64,000 bases of DNA from DYHD01 sp037445375 (GTDB taxonomy: Bacteria; Nitrospirota; Thermodesulfovibrionia; Thermodesulfovibrionales; Dissulfurispiraceae). The position numbers and the translations under genes are program-made. The number at the start of each line of letters is the position of its first letter. Positions within the stretch are counted from its first letter, which is position 1. The DNA lies in the NCBI GenBank assembly GCA_037445375.1, contig JBBIKS010000007.1:1-64000 (forward strand), given 5' to 3'. Below the pieces are notes generated by a model. That model worked only from the letters and a program-made list of their open reading frames with translations, was not told the DNA's origin and searched no databases. Shown here in pieces: positions 25,953 to 34,960 of the stretch.

Positions 25953-27611
25953 TTATGAGTCGCGAGGAAAGGTTATCGTAAATTCCGTTCCTTTGCCAAT
26001 CTCGCTTTTTATCGAAATAATACCTTTATGGTCTTTTATTATTCTATCAACGCAGGCAAGTCCCAGACCAGAACCGCGAGTTTTTGTTGTATAAAAAGGC
26101 TTGAAAATATCGGAAATTATTGTCTCACTGATGCCGCTGCCAGTGTCTTTTATTAAAATATTTATCCTGCCATTGAGAATATAACTAAGAATCTCTATTG
26201 TATCGCCTTCCTCAGTTGCATCCAAAGAATTAACTAAGATATTCAAAAGCGCCTGTTTTATTTGCTGGGCATCCATGATAAATGGAGGGATCTTATCATC
26301 AAGTCTCGCTATAACCTCCTTATTTGAATCTGTAGCCTCCTGCCTTATAAGATTAACTGTTTCCATTATGATCTTGTTTAAATCTGAAATATCGAGCTTA
26401 AGCGGCGCAGGTTTAGCAAACATGAGATAGGAGCTGACAATATCATTCAACCTGTTTGTCTCTTCCTCTATAATTGATAAAAATTCTCTTAAAACATCGC
26501 CTTTAAAGTTATCCTTCAGATATGAAGCAGCTCCTCTTATCGCATTCAAGGGGTTTTTTATTTCATGTGCCACCGTCATGGACATCTCACCTATAGCAGA
26601 TAGTTTTTCGAGATGTGCTTTTTCTATATTTATCTCCTCAAGCTCCCTAATGCTGTTTCTAAGTTTTATAACCATATCATTAAAAGCATCAACGAGCTCT
26701 CCTATTTCATCACCGCATGACTCCCGATATACAATGCATTTCCTGCAATCGCTTATTTTTTCAACAACATCCTGCTGAATCTTGCCATAACACCTCGTTC
26801 CTGTTATGCTCCAACACCTTTTATTTCCGTAAGCCGGACATTCCTTTTCATTGCATCTCATGACTTCCCAGCAGTTCAGCAAATTGTCGCCTGTGTCATC
26901 AACAGCAAGATCCCCTGTTTGAACTCGCTGCATCTTGTCCTTAAGCTTTTTCATGGGGGTAGTCAAGACCCTTGCAAGCCCAAATGAACCGAGAATACCT
27001 AAAAGCATCATAAGGCCGGAGATAATAATTATGTGGTTTTTAAGCCCTCTTAAATTCTGACTAATGAATTTTTCCATTCGCTCTTTGGAAAAACCTATTA
27101 TTGCCGTACCAATAGTTTCATGCCCTATCTTAACAGGAACGGCTATTTCTTCGACAGATATCTCATAAATGTTTTGAAAAAGACCTTGCTGTTGAATAAA
27201 TGAGAGGTAAGTCTTATTCCCCTCGAGCATTGGCAAGGTCTGACCAAGCAGTCTTCTATTTGTATGTGATACAATGCGTCTTTCTTTATTTATGATCATA
27301 GCATATATACATTCAGTAGTTTCAGAGATTATATTTATATGTTCATCGAGTCTTAAAGGGTCAAAAAACATAAGAGGATCTACTATATCCTTTGCGAAAT
27401 TATTAATTATGAGCCTTTGATTGCTCTCCATCTCTGCCTTTAATGTCTTTCTTTGATGTTCTATTATAAGGGTGCTCAGGATAATCATGATCAGAAAAAT
27501 CAGCAGAATAACCGAAACGGAAAACTTCTGCACTATGCTAAGCCCTCTGAAGACAGCCCTGATATTAAAGACCGTTTTAATATTTTTTAAGGACTTCCAG
27601 TTCGGCTTCAT
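25953..27611 (-). CDS. Membrane sensor histidine kinase with Cys-rich insert in the HAMP domain
   Basis: Two transmembrane helices (~30-50, ~193-213) flank a periplasmic Cache-like domain. A HAMP first helix (~214-238) follows, then a ~55-residue segment with eight cysteines (C247, 253, 258, 266, 274, 289, 292, 299; starts NCWEVMRC). Next comes the HAMP second-helix-like DEIGELVDAFNDMV. The HisKA motif VAHEIKNPL has H349, and the HATPase domain contains TKTRGSGLGLA. The Cys segment resembles the two-CW modules I know from Desulfobacterota/Nitrospirota proteins. It may sense redox or bind metal. Overlaps the upstream binding-protein gene by 35 nt, so translation is coupled. Confidence 0.9.
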   Translation of the reverse strand: MKPNWKSLKNIKTVFNIRAVFRGLSIVQKFSVSVILLIFLIMIILSTLIIEHQRKTLKAEMESNQRLIINNFAKDIVDPLMFFDPLRLDEHINIISETTECIYAMIINKERRIVSHTNRRLLGQTLPMLEGNKTYLSFIQQQGLFQNIYEISVEEIAVPVKIGHETIGTAIIGFSKERMEKFISQNLRGLKNHIIIISGLMMLLGILGSFGLARVLTTPMKKLKDKMQRVQTGDLAVDDTGDNLLNCWEVMRCNEKECPAYGNKRCWSITGTRCYGKIQQDVVEKISDCRKCIVYRESCGDEIGELVDAFNDMVIKLRNSIRELEEINIEKAHLEKLSAIGEMSMTVAHEIKNPLNAIRGAASYLKDNFKGDVLREFLSIIEEETNRLNDIVSSYLMFAKPAPLKLDISDLNKIIMETVNLIRQEATDSNKEVIARLDDKIPPFIMDAQQIKQALLNILVNSLDATEEGDTIEILSYILNGRINILIKDTGSGISETIISDIFKPFYTTKTRGSGLGLACVDRIIKDHKGIISIKSEIGKGTEFTITFPRDS

Positions 27612-29232
27612 TAGCTCGTTTGAATCCTTTTATTCTTGCAGAAGATAAAATATCATTGTCATTAATTTCTAAAAGGAGGTTTTTTACTTCCTTAACCAAT
27701 GCAGGTTTGTCTTTGCGGCATGATGCAATTGGCCAGTTGGGAAGCGAAGCAGTTCTTGCAAGAATCCTGATTTTGCTCATATCAATCTCTTCTTTAAGCA
27801 CATTCAAAGCAGCTTCCCTGACAAAACCGGCGTCCGCATCACCATTATAAACCCCGAGTATGACTTTTTCCTGCCGCTTTGCATCAATCAGTCTCAACTC
27901 TTTTTCTGCATTTATTCCCTTTTTGGCAAGGAATATCTTCTGAGATAAAAAACCGCCTGCAGATTTAGGGGATACAATCATTACTCTTTTATCTCGCAGA
28001 TCTTCAATATTGCCGATACTGCTGTCGGATCTTGTGATGATGACCCCCCAGAATTCTTCACCTTCACCTGTTTCGCCATCACTGATATCAATAGTGCTTG
28101 CAATAGCCGTTATATCGTAATCTTTATCTATCATGGCAAAAATATAAGGGTTTTGGTAGGAAAAGTCTATATTTCCGCTCTTTACGACTCGCATAAATTC
28201 CTCAAAATCCTTTGGTATCACAAGCTTGAACTCATATCCTGTTTTATGAGAAAGATAACGCATAAGCCCTTCATATCTTTGATAAATGGTTGTCGCAGGA
28301 TAAAGCGGGAGGATAGCGAACTTAATTGTTTTCTGTCCATATTCAATATAGTTTTTCCCTGTAAGGTTCTTAATCATTATCCTGACTATATCGAAGTCAA
28401 TATCTTGAGCTGGGACAAAGCCTTTGATATTTTTATCAATTGAAGTAAGCACATGGCTATCTTTTAATGAAAGAAGACTACGCATTATAGAGTCAATTTT
28501 GTCTTTGGGCAATATATCCGAAGCAGAAAGGAGAAATTGGGGTATTTCATCTGATTTTTTTATTATCTTTATACCATCTGAGAGATATCTTTTAGCAACT
28601 GATTCGCTTATGCCTCCTACATCATGGTTGCCAATCAATACTGAAAGAGCCACGCGGTCCTCTTGTTTAAGATAATCTATGGCAGAAAAATCCTTCTTTG
28701 TTATTCCTATATCATTGAGCATTGCAAGCGGGATGAGATAACTGAAGGATGATTGTCTATTTCCAAGCGCAAGCCTTTTCCCTCTTACATCAATTAATCT
28801 CTCAATTTTATTAGAATCTTTGGTAATTAAAACACTCCTTGATGAGCCTAATTCATTAGGTTCAGCCTTAACAAGAGGGATTATCTTGTTCGTATATCTT
28901 GCTCTTATCTCGCAATAGGCTGCCGGGTCAATATAAGCAAGGTGAGCTTCTCTTTTACCTATTTCCTCTATGGCAGTCTCATAATCCTTCGCTATTTTTA
29001 TGACTATAGGTGCATTCAATTCCTTTTCGAGATAATATTTGAGCGGCAGAAATTTCTCATACATCAGGCTTGGGCTTTCAATAGGAAGAATGGAAAGTAT
29101 CAACGGTTCGGCATCAGATGCAAAGTGCCTTACTGTTGGCGGATCTACGGCAGGCGTGGGATCAGTTGTCCCGCCTTGGCAGGAAAAACAAATGGTTATA
29201 ATCAGAAAAATAAGAGCGAAGTTTTTTATCAT
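27577..29232 (-). CDS. Tandem PhnD-like periplasmic binding lipoprotein
   Basis: 551 aa. A hydrophobic N-terminus ends at C18 (imperfect lipobox), followed by a Thr/Pro-rich linker and two consecutive phosphate/phosphonate-type substrate-binding domains (~45-285, ~310-540). Both contain the family pattern around LAYIDPAAY and FSYQNPYIF and a later VRGKRLALG or LRDKRVMIV segment. No ABC permease or ATPase is adjacent; instead a histidine kinase and NtrC regulator follow. This suggests the protein senses a ligand for the kinase rather than feeding a transporter. The ligand is unknown. Confidence 0.85.
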   Translation of the reverse strand: MIKNFALIFLIITICFSCQGGTTDPTPAVDPPTVRHFASDAEPLILSILPIESPSLMYEKFLPLKYYLEKELNAPIVIKIAKDYETAIEEIGKREAHLAYIDPAAYCEIRARYTNKIIPLVKAEPNELGSSRSVLITKDSNKIERLIDVRGKRLALGNRQSSFSYLIPLAMLNDIGITKKDFSAIDYLKQEDRVALSVLIGNHDVGGISESVAKRYLSDGIKIIKKSDEIPQFLLSASDILPKDKIDSIMRSLLSLKDSHVLTSIDKNIKGFVPAQDIDFDIVRIMIKNLTGKNYIEYGQKTIKFAILPLYPATTIYQRYEGLMRYLSHKTGYEFKLVIPKDFEEFMRVVKSGNIDFSYQNPYIFAMIDKDYDITAIASTIDISDGETGEGEEFWGVIITRSDSSIGNIEDLRDKRVMIVSPKSAGGFLSQKIFLAKKGINAEKELRLIDAKRQEKVILGVYNGDADAGFVREAALNVLKEEIDMSKIRILARTASLPNWPIASCRKDKPALVKEVKNLLLEINDNDILSSARIKGFKRANEAELEVLKKY

Positions 29233-29255
29233 CTTTCAGCAATTACTTCAACTGC

Positions 29256-30107
29256 CTAAAAAAATTCTTTCATAGCAGCCGCCGTCTGTGAAACATCAAA
29301 AGCCTGTCTCACAAGGGGCTTTTCCCTGATAACGGGCATCCTTTCTTCAAAGGTTTGACGGTGATTGCGATAGATAATCCCGATGGGAATACGGTCTCCC
29401 CACTCAGAGGCTTTTTTAAATGCCTCTAATCTATCTTCAGGGTTATATTCAGGTTCGATATGATAGACCCTCTTTTTATACCACTCATATGTATTTACCT
29501 TATTGAATGATACACACGGCTGAAGTATATCAATCAATGAAAATCCTTTATGTTTCAGAGCCTCTTTTATCAGTTCTTTAAGGTGGATAAGATCACCTGA
29601 AAAACCCCTTGCCGCGAAACTGCAATCCATGGCAACAGCAAAAGATAAGGGATTAAACTGTTCAGAAATCACCCCAAATGGTTGTGTTTTAGTTGTAATG
29701 CCTTCTGTTGAGGTTGGAGATGCCTGTCCCTTTGTAAGACCGTATATCTGATTGTTATGAACGAAAAGTTTGACATTAATATTCCTTCTCATAGCATGGA
29801 TAAGATGATTGCCGCCCTCTCCGTAGCAGTCTCCGTCACCAGCAACTGCTATGACGGGCATATCGTTATTGACAAGTCTTATACCTGTCGCAACAGGCAA
29901 TGTCCTGCCATGCAACCCATTGAAGGTATTGCATCGCAGATAGTGGGGAAATTTTCCAGCCTGCCCTATACCAGAGACAATGATGAACTGATAAGGCTCT
30001 AATCCGAGCTCAACCATAGCCTCTTTAAAAGCCCTTAAAATGCTGAAATTCCCACACCCTGGACACCATGTAGGGGTTTTCCCCTTGTAATCTTCTATAG
30101 TAGCCAT
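29256..30107 (-). CDS. korB: 2-oxoacid:ferredoxin oxidoreductase, beta subunit
   Basis: Thiamine-diphosphate-binding subunit that decarboxylates 2-oxoacids and passes electrons to ferredoxin. TWCPGCGNFSILRAF near the N-terminus and GDGDCYGEGGNHLIHAMRRN (ThDP/Mg site) are typical of the short KorB/OorB type. ATG 30107 follows AGGAGA; a longer frame to 30146 is less likely. 283 aa. The alpha subunit, normally directly upstream, is absent: 30150-30530 has no such ORF. The gene reads towards the binding-protein gene 23 nt away. Confidence 0.88.
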   Translation of the reverse strand: MATIEDYKGKTPTWCPGCGNFSILRAFKEAMVELGLEPYQFIIVSGIGQAGKFPHYLRCNTFNGLHGRTLPVATGIRLVNNDMPVIAVAGDGDCYGEGGNHLIHAMRRNINVKLFVHNNQIYGLTKGQASPTSTEGITTKTQPFGVISEQFNPLSFAVAMDCSFAARGFSGDLIHLKELIKEALKHKGFSLIDILQPCVSFNKVNTYEWYKKRVYHIEPEYNPEDRLEAFKKASEWGDRIPIGIIYRNHRQTFEERMPVIREKPLVRQAFDVSQTAAAMKEFF

Positions 30108-30157
30108 ACATTCTCCTGAAAAAATTAAATTATTAAGGCAAGACAACTCATCTTTAT

Positions 30158-30186
30158 ATTATACCTAAATTGAGCGGTTCTTAAGT
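30158..30186 (-). promoter_or_regulatory. Candidate promoter of the korB-binding protein-kinase-regulator operon
   Basis: TATAAT on the minus strand (30163-30158), 50 nt upstream of the korB ATG. The -35 position (ACTTAA) is weak. The short dispersed motif CCTAAATTGAGCGG occupies the spacer. Confidence 0.3.
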
Positions 30187-30526
30187 CTGTCATTGTGAAC
30201 TTGGTTTGAGATCAGTCTATAACTGTTGTTCAGAAAGTTTCCTTGTCCCCCATTAACAATAAAATGCATTTGCTTCTTTCTCATTTAAAGTGGGCAAATT
30301 AAATCCTTGATAAGGAGAGTGGGGTGCTTTCGGGATCAGGTTTGCAACCCGCTCCATAATTTTACTGAATGAAGATGACTTTAATAGAAGCACCTTATTC
30401 TATATTACGAAATAAGGGTTCAATTTACAAAATTGAACACACAATTTATAATAAACCCTAAAAAAGCATAATAAGTAATATTCAGACCATTTTTGCTTCT
30501 TATTTAAGGGCAAGGGTCATATAAAG
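30187..30526. other. Intergenic region between korB and the small Cys protein gene
   Basis: No gene recognised. GTTCAATTT/AAATTGAAC at 30418-30438 is a 9-bp inverted repeat with a 3-nt centre and could be an operator. No remnant of a korA reading frame was found by eye. Confidence 0.35.
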
Positions 30527-30538
30527 ATGGAGGTTAAA

Positions 30539-30697
30539 GTGAGTGAAAAAAGAGACATTTGTGTTGTCTGCGCATATCGTGAAAACTGTCAAAAAAAATT
30601 CTCTTTGAAAACAGGGCAAAAGTGTATTGAGTTTGCCAGAGATCTGCTTATTAAAGATACAGAACAGCAGGAAGAAAATAAGACGGAAAACAAATAG
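30539..30697 (+). CDS. Small cysteine-motif protein (hypothetical, possible metal binding)
   Basis: 52 aa, starting at GTG 30539, six bases after GGAGG; an in-frame ATG at 30527 is the alternative (56 aa). The sequence contains ICVVCAYRENCQKKF and GQKCIEFARDL, a C-x2-C-x5-C-x10-C pattern like small zinc or Fe-S binding proteins, and ends in a Glu/Lys-rich tail. Function unknown. Confidence 0.55.
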   Translation: MSEKRDICVVCAYRENCQKKFSLKTGQKCIEFARDLLIKDTEQQEENKTENK

Positions 30698-30771
30698 AGT
30701 TATTCCATAATCTTTTTTATGAGAATGTAATCATGTATAATAGGACACATTTTTTTAATAAGGAGGTTATT

Positions 30772-31686
30772 ATGAATCGGCATTCGTCTTATCTAAGAAG
30801 GGGCATAATTTGTTTGCTTGGGGTTCTATTTTTGTCTTTTGCTTTAATCAGCAGTGTGTCTGCTACTGAAGGAGGCGGAGGGGCATATCCGAATGGTGCA
30901 GAGGATTTTATGTCTGGTGCTGTGCCGCCGCCGGGAACATACTTTTTGAATTATCTCACCTACTACACTGCGGATAAGTTTAAGGATGGCAGCGGCAAAA
31001 GCGTTGTGCCGGATTTCGATTTAAAGGTTGCTGCAAATGTTTTCAGGTTTTTGCATGTTACAAAGACTCAAATTTTAGGCGGCTATTGGGGAATGCATGT
31101 TTTTGTGCCTGTTGTCAATGTGGATGTATCTCTTCCTATTGGCAGTCAGAGCAGAACAGGTATCGGGGATATAATTATTGATCCTTTTATTTTATCATGG
31201 CATTCAAAAAACTGGCATTTTGCCACGGGTATTGATATTTACATTCCTACCGGGCAATATGATAAGAACAGGCTTGCTAACGTGGGTAGAAATTACTGGA
31301 CATTTGAACCGATAATTGCCTTCACTTACATAAGTGACAGCGGGTTTGATGTATCAAGCAAGTTCATGTATGATTTTAACACTGAAAACAAAGATACCAA
31401 TTATACATCAGGGCAGGAATTCCATTTTGACTATACAGTGGGAAAGAAGTTTGATAATTGGAATCTGGGGCTAGGCGGCTATTATTATAAGCAGGTATCA
31501 AGCGATAAGGTAAATGGACAGAAAGCTGCGCCAGATGGTAATAAGGGACAGGCTTTTGCAGTAGGGCCTCAGATTAAATATGACCATAAAAACATGAGCT
31601 TCATTCTTAAATACCAAAAGGAGATGGAAGTCAAAAACAGACCCGAAGGAGATAAGTTCTGGTTTAAATTCGTTTATGCTTTTTAG
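30772..31686 (+). CDS. Outer-membrane beta-barrel protein, phenol meta-pathway (MetA) family
   Basis: 304 aa. The signal peptide (MNRHSSYLRRGIICLLG...) is cleaved probably after VSA. The mature part alternates aromatic and hydrophobic strands and ends in phenylalanine (FKFVYAF), the usual signature of outer-membrane barrels. The GIGDIIIDPF and LPIGSQ segments match the family often named for phenol degradation, whose true role is generally unproven. AAGGAGG precedes ATG 30772. A TATAAT at 30736-30741 is a candidate -10. Confidence 0.78.
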   Translation: MNRHSSYLRRGIICLLGVLFLSFALISSVSATEGGGGAYPNGAEDFMSGAVPPPGTYFLNYLTYYTADKFKDGSGKSVVPDFDLKVAANVFRFLHVTKTQILGGYWGMHVFVPVVNVDVSLPIGSQSRTGIGDIIIDPFILSWHSKNWHFATGIDIYIPTGQYDKNRLANVGRNYWTFEPIIAFTYISDSGFDVSSKFMYDFNTENKDTNYTSGQEFHFDYTVGKKFDNWNLGLGGYYYKQVSSDKVNGQKAAPDGNKGQAFAVGPQIKYDHKNMSFILKYQKEMEVKNRPEGDKFWFKFVYAF

Positions 31687-31687
31687 T

Positions 31688-31931
31688 TAGTGTCTGTTTA
31701 TAAATGCTTCCCATAAGCTATTGGGGGGTTGAATTTGAATCGATATTAATTAGAAAATCTCCCCTACCCCCTCTTTGGAAAAGAGTGGTAGCGCCCCTGC
31801 AAACCTCTCAATAGGGGAATCCCCCCTGTAGCAAAGGAGGCAAGGAGGGAATTTATAAAATAGTGTCGCCATTACTAATGAAAAATTAGTCGGGTATTAT
31901 AGTAAAAAAACGATTTTATAAACAGACTCTA
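31688..31931. mobile_element. Family A element A4, carrying an internal family C-like stretch
   Basis: TAGTGTCTGTTTATAAAT at the left and TTTATAAACAGACTCTA at the right are the family A ends. The 244-bp span is longer than other copies because it encloses a degenerate C/G-rich hairpin segment (31757-31850). It either captured or was invaded by a family C repeat. Confidence 0.6.
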
Positions 31932-31935
31932 TTTC

Positions 31936-31952
31936 GAGTCTGTTTATAAAAT
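31936..31952. repeat. Solitary family A terminal repeat adjacent to A4
   Basis: GAGTCTGTTTATAAAATTA begins four bases after the right end of A4, followed by the GTCATTACCGAG-type interior. No matching right end is visible, so this is a truncated second copy in tandem. Confidence 0.5.
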
Positions 31953-32164
31953 TAATAAGCTGCGATTTTCCGTCATTACCGAGTGTCCGGAATCTTTTTA
32001 TTCCCGATTTATCATAGTGTGCGAGGTTTTATTTATACCTGCTAAATGATAATCAAGTTGCATTTTTGGGTTAATCATCGCTTTAGGGGTTTTTATGCCA
32101 TTTTGATTATAAGTAGTTATATTTCGTATAATAATATCAAATGATTTAAAGAGGAGGCAGATGA

Positions 32165-33040
32165 ATGAAGAAAATTCTAATTATTTTATCAATGGTTACA
32201 TTCTTAGTTATGTTGGCAGGTGAATCATTTGCACGGGCAGGCAAAGGTTCTTCTTCCGGTTTTAGAAGTTACAAACAGCAGTCTCAACCTGCGACCCCAA
32301 CACAGCCCGCACAACAAAATATTAATAAATCCCCAACACAAGCCCAACCTATGCAGAAACCTTCTTTTTTTCAGAGCGGAATTTTTAGGATGCTCGTTGG
32401 TGGATTAATTATAGGCGCACTTTTGTCATTTCTAATGGGTCAGGGATTTGAGTTTGGTATGCCAGGACTGCTCGAAATCCTTATCATTGGCGGCATCATA
32501 TTTTTAGTTGTAAGAATGATAACGAAATCAAGGCAGAAGGAAAAACTTCAATATGCAACTGGAGGCTCATATTCTACTACTGCCGCAAGCAACTATAATC
32601 AAACAGAGAATCTCTCTAATACCTCAACGGGGGTTTCGACTGTATCCATAAATGAGAAACTGCTTAAAGATATCGCCATCAGCACCTTCAAGCTCTTACA
32701 GGATGCTTGGACTAAGAACGATCTCTCTATTGTTAGGAATCTTTTGACCGAGAGGATGTATAATTATCTTGACGGTCAACTTCAAGAGCTAAAATCACAA
32801 GGCTCAAAAAACATCGTAGAGATTGTGTATTTCCAGAATGTCAATATAGTTGATGTCGAGGGCGAGGATGATAATAAAGTAGTGATAGTCGAGATTGATG
32901 CCATGCTCAGAGATTATACAGTTGACCGCAATAACAACATAATTGAAGGCTCCAAAGATACCCCCGTAGAAATCAAGGAATACTGGGCATTTGTAGGTAA
33001 GGCTTTGGAGTGGAAGCTCGATGATATAAAACAAGTCTGA
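32165..33040 (+). CDS. Tim44-like domain membrane protein
   Basis: 291 aa. It has an N-terminal signal anchor, a low-complexity Gln/Pro/Ser linker (residues ~25-70), two short transmembrane segments (FRMLVGGLIIGALLSFL and LLEILIIGGIIFLVVRM) and a C-terminal Tim44-like domain (~165-291) with ISTFKLLQDAWTKNDLS. The bacterial family is conserved but its role is uncharacterised. GAGGAGG lies upstream, with ATG 32165 chosen over ATG 32161, which is out of frame. Confidence 0.78.
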   Translation: MKKILIILSMVTFLVMLAGESFARAGKGSSSGFRSYKQQSQPATPTQPAQQNINKSPTQAQPMQKPSFFQSGIFRMLVGGLIIGALLSFLMGQGFEFGMPGLLEILIIGGIIFLVVRMITKSRQKEKLQYATGGSYSTTAASNYNQTENLSNTSTGVSTVSINEKLLKDIAISTFKLLQDAWTKNDLSIVRNLLTERMYNYLDGQLQELKSQGSKNIVEIVYFQNVNIVDVEGEDDNKVVIVEIDAMLRDYTVDRNNNIIEGSKDTPVEIKEYWAFVGKALEWKLDDIKQV

Positions 33041-33070
33041 TTTAAAAAGACAGTTTAGACAATTTCAGAT

Positions 33071-33104
33071 GGGGCAAGGTTTTTTTAACTTTGCCCCATT
33101 TTTT
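33071..33104 (+). terminator. Rho-independent terminator
   Basis: GGGGCAAGG and CTTTGCCCC form a 9-bp stem (one G-T pair) with a T-rich loop followed by ATTTTTT, 30 nt after the Tim44-like gene. It also rules out the extended mgtE start at 33069. Confidence 0.85.
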
Positions 33105-33106
33105 AT

Positions 33107-33135
33107 TTGCTCAAAGGTCTATGATAATCTATACT
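33107..33135 (+). promoter_or_regulatory. Candidate mgtE promoter, near-leaderless
   Basis: TTGCTC (33107-33112), a 17-nt spacer and TATACT (33130-33135) lie between the terminator and the mgtE ATG at 33141. Only five bases separate the -10 box and the start codon. Confidence 0.4.
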
Positions 33136-33140
33136 ACTAT

Positions 33141-34952
33141 ATGCCTTTGTTTGGAGAAATTTTCCTTAGTGAATTAATCAGAAAACCTGTCTATGACCCA
33201 AAAGGAGAGGTAATAGGCAAGGTTAGGGATATAATTGTCGTTAAAGGCGACCCCCTCCCTAAATTATCCGCTGTAGTAGTGGAAAAACAAAAAAAGCTTG
33301 TTCAGATCAGATGGGAAGATATCAATCTTTTTAATAAAAAAGTAGTCTCAACAAGCATTCATTCTGAAGCAATTGAGCCTTATCAGCCTAACGATGAAGA
33401 TCTTCTGGCTTTCAGAGATATACTTGACAAACAGATAGTCGATGTTAATGGCGTCAAAGTAGTTAAGGTAAATGACATAAAGCTCGAAGGATATTATGGT
33501 GAGGCAATTTTGATAGCTGTGGATATTGGCAAAAGATGGAAATTCAGAAGGTTTGGATCAGGAAAGTTAGCAAAGACTTTAGAGTCTAAATTCCCTCCAC
33601 ATCTAATTAGCTGGGATTATATTCAACCACTTAAGCCAAAGCTGGATTCTATTGCCCTCACTGTCCCCAGTCAAATGGTTTCTGAATTACATCCTGCAGA
33701 TATTGCAGATATAATCAGCCGGGTCTCAATGGATGAGGGGACGCATCTTATAAAAGAACTTGATATAGAAACTGCTGCGGAGGCATTATCTGAATTAGAG
33801 CCTGAAAGGCAAGCTGAAATTATAAGTTCGATTGATGCTGAAAAGGCAGCCGATATAATCGAAGAAATGACCCCCGATGATGCTGCCGATGTGCTTGGTG
33901 ATTTGCCTGCTGAAAAGGCTAAGGAGATTCTTGAGCATATAGAGAAAGAAGAAGCTGAGGATATTCAGGAACTCCTCGTGCATGAGAAAGATACCGCAGG
34001 CGGTGTGATGACCAATGAATTTATTGCTTATAATCCAGAAATCACTATTCAAAAAGCTATCGAACAATTTAAAAAGGATGCCGAAGACATTGAGACGGTT
34101 TATTATATTTATATTATTGACGAAAATGAGAAGCTTCTCGGTGTTACATCACTAAGGGAACTCTTGCTGGCAGACCCTTTTTGTCATCTTTCTGATATCA
34201 TGGAAAAAAAACTTATAACTGCTTCGCAGGATGAAGATGTCAAGGTTGTAGCTGAAATACTATCTAAATATAACCTTGTCGCCCTCCCAGTTATAGACAA
34301 TGACGGTTGTCTTTTAGGGATAGTTACTGTGGATGATATACTGGATATATTGGAAGAAGAGGCTACCGAGGATATTTACAAGGTTGCTGGCACATCAGAG
34401 ATCAAATACGGTAAAATTGAAGACGCCAGTCCGTTGGATGTCGTAAAAAGCCGCATTCCGTGGCTTTTGTTGTGTCTTTTAGGTGGGCTTGTGTCTTCCC
34501 TTGTGATCGGACAGTTTGAGGCAACCATTGCGAGCGTGGTTGTTTTGGCGGCATTTATACCGGTAATTATGGGCATGGCTGGCAATGCAGGATTGCAAGT
34601 TTCAACAACAATGGTAAGAAATATTGCCCTTAATTCAATACATAATTTCTGGAAGTATGCTGGAATAGAAATACTTTCAGGTTTGATAATGGCTTTTACG
34701 ACTGGTGTCGTTATTGCGATAGCTGCTTATTTACTCGAAGGAATGCCGATGCTTGGGGTAGTAGTAGGGATATCTATGTTTTTATCAATAACCAGTTCTA
34801 CATTCCTTGCGATATTAACACCTACAATAGCTCATAAAATAGGGATTGACCCTGCCGTTACAGCGGGTCCTTTTGTTACTGTATTTAATGACATATTAGG
34901 TCTTACGATTTATTTTACTGTCGCAACAATATTCATGAGATTTTTAATTTAG
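33141..34952 (+). CDS. mgtE: MgtE-family magnesium transporter with N-terminal PRC-barrel-like extension
   Basis: 603 aa. Residues ~1-170 resemble PRC-barrel repeats (PVYDPKGEVIGKVRDIIV and a second VVDVNGVKVVKVNDI). The helical MgtE N domain follows (SELHPADIADII, DDAADVLGDLP), then a CBS pair (~300-420) and five C-terminal transmembrane helices containing the pore segment GMAGNAGLQ. Typical MgtE is ~450 aa, so the extension is additional and probably regulatory. Mg2+-sensing acidic residues are abundant in the N domain. Confidence 0.9.
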   Translation: MPLFGEIFLSELIRKPVYDPKGEVIGKVRDIIVVKGDPLPKLSAVVVEKQKKLVQIRWEDINLFNKKVVSTSIHSEAIEPYQPNDEDLLAFRDILDKQIVDVNGVKVVKVNDIKLEGYYGEAILIAVDIGKRWKFRRFGSGKLAKTLESKFPPHLISWDYIQPLKPKLDSIALTVPSQMVSELHPADIADIISRVSMDEGTHLIKELDIETAAEALSELEPERQAEIISSIDAEKAADIIEEMTPDDAADVLGDLPAEKAKEILEHIEKEEAEDIQELLVHEKDTAGGVMTNEFIAYNPEITIQKAIEQFKKDAEDIETVYYIYIIDENEKLLGVTSLRELLLADPFCHLSDIMEKKLITASQDEDVKVVAEILSKYNLVALPVIDNDGCLLGIVTVDDILDILEEEATEDIYKVAGTSEIKYGKIEDASPLDVVKSRIPWLLLCLLGGLVSSLVIGQFEATIASVVVLAAFIPVIMGMAGNAGLQVSTTMVRNIALNSIHNFWKYAGIEILSGLIMAFTTGVVIAIAAYLLEGMPMLGVVVGISMFLSITSSTFLAILTPTIAHKIGIDPAVTAGPFVTVFNDILGLTIYFTVATIFMRFLI

Positions 34953-34960
34953 GGGTGGTA

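Noticed and set aside
33069..33140. Upstream extension of the mgtE reading frame
   Set aside because: The extension passes through a rho-independent terminator and a promoter -10 box; ATG 33141 fits homologues.
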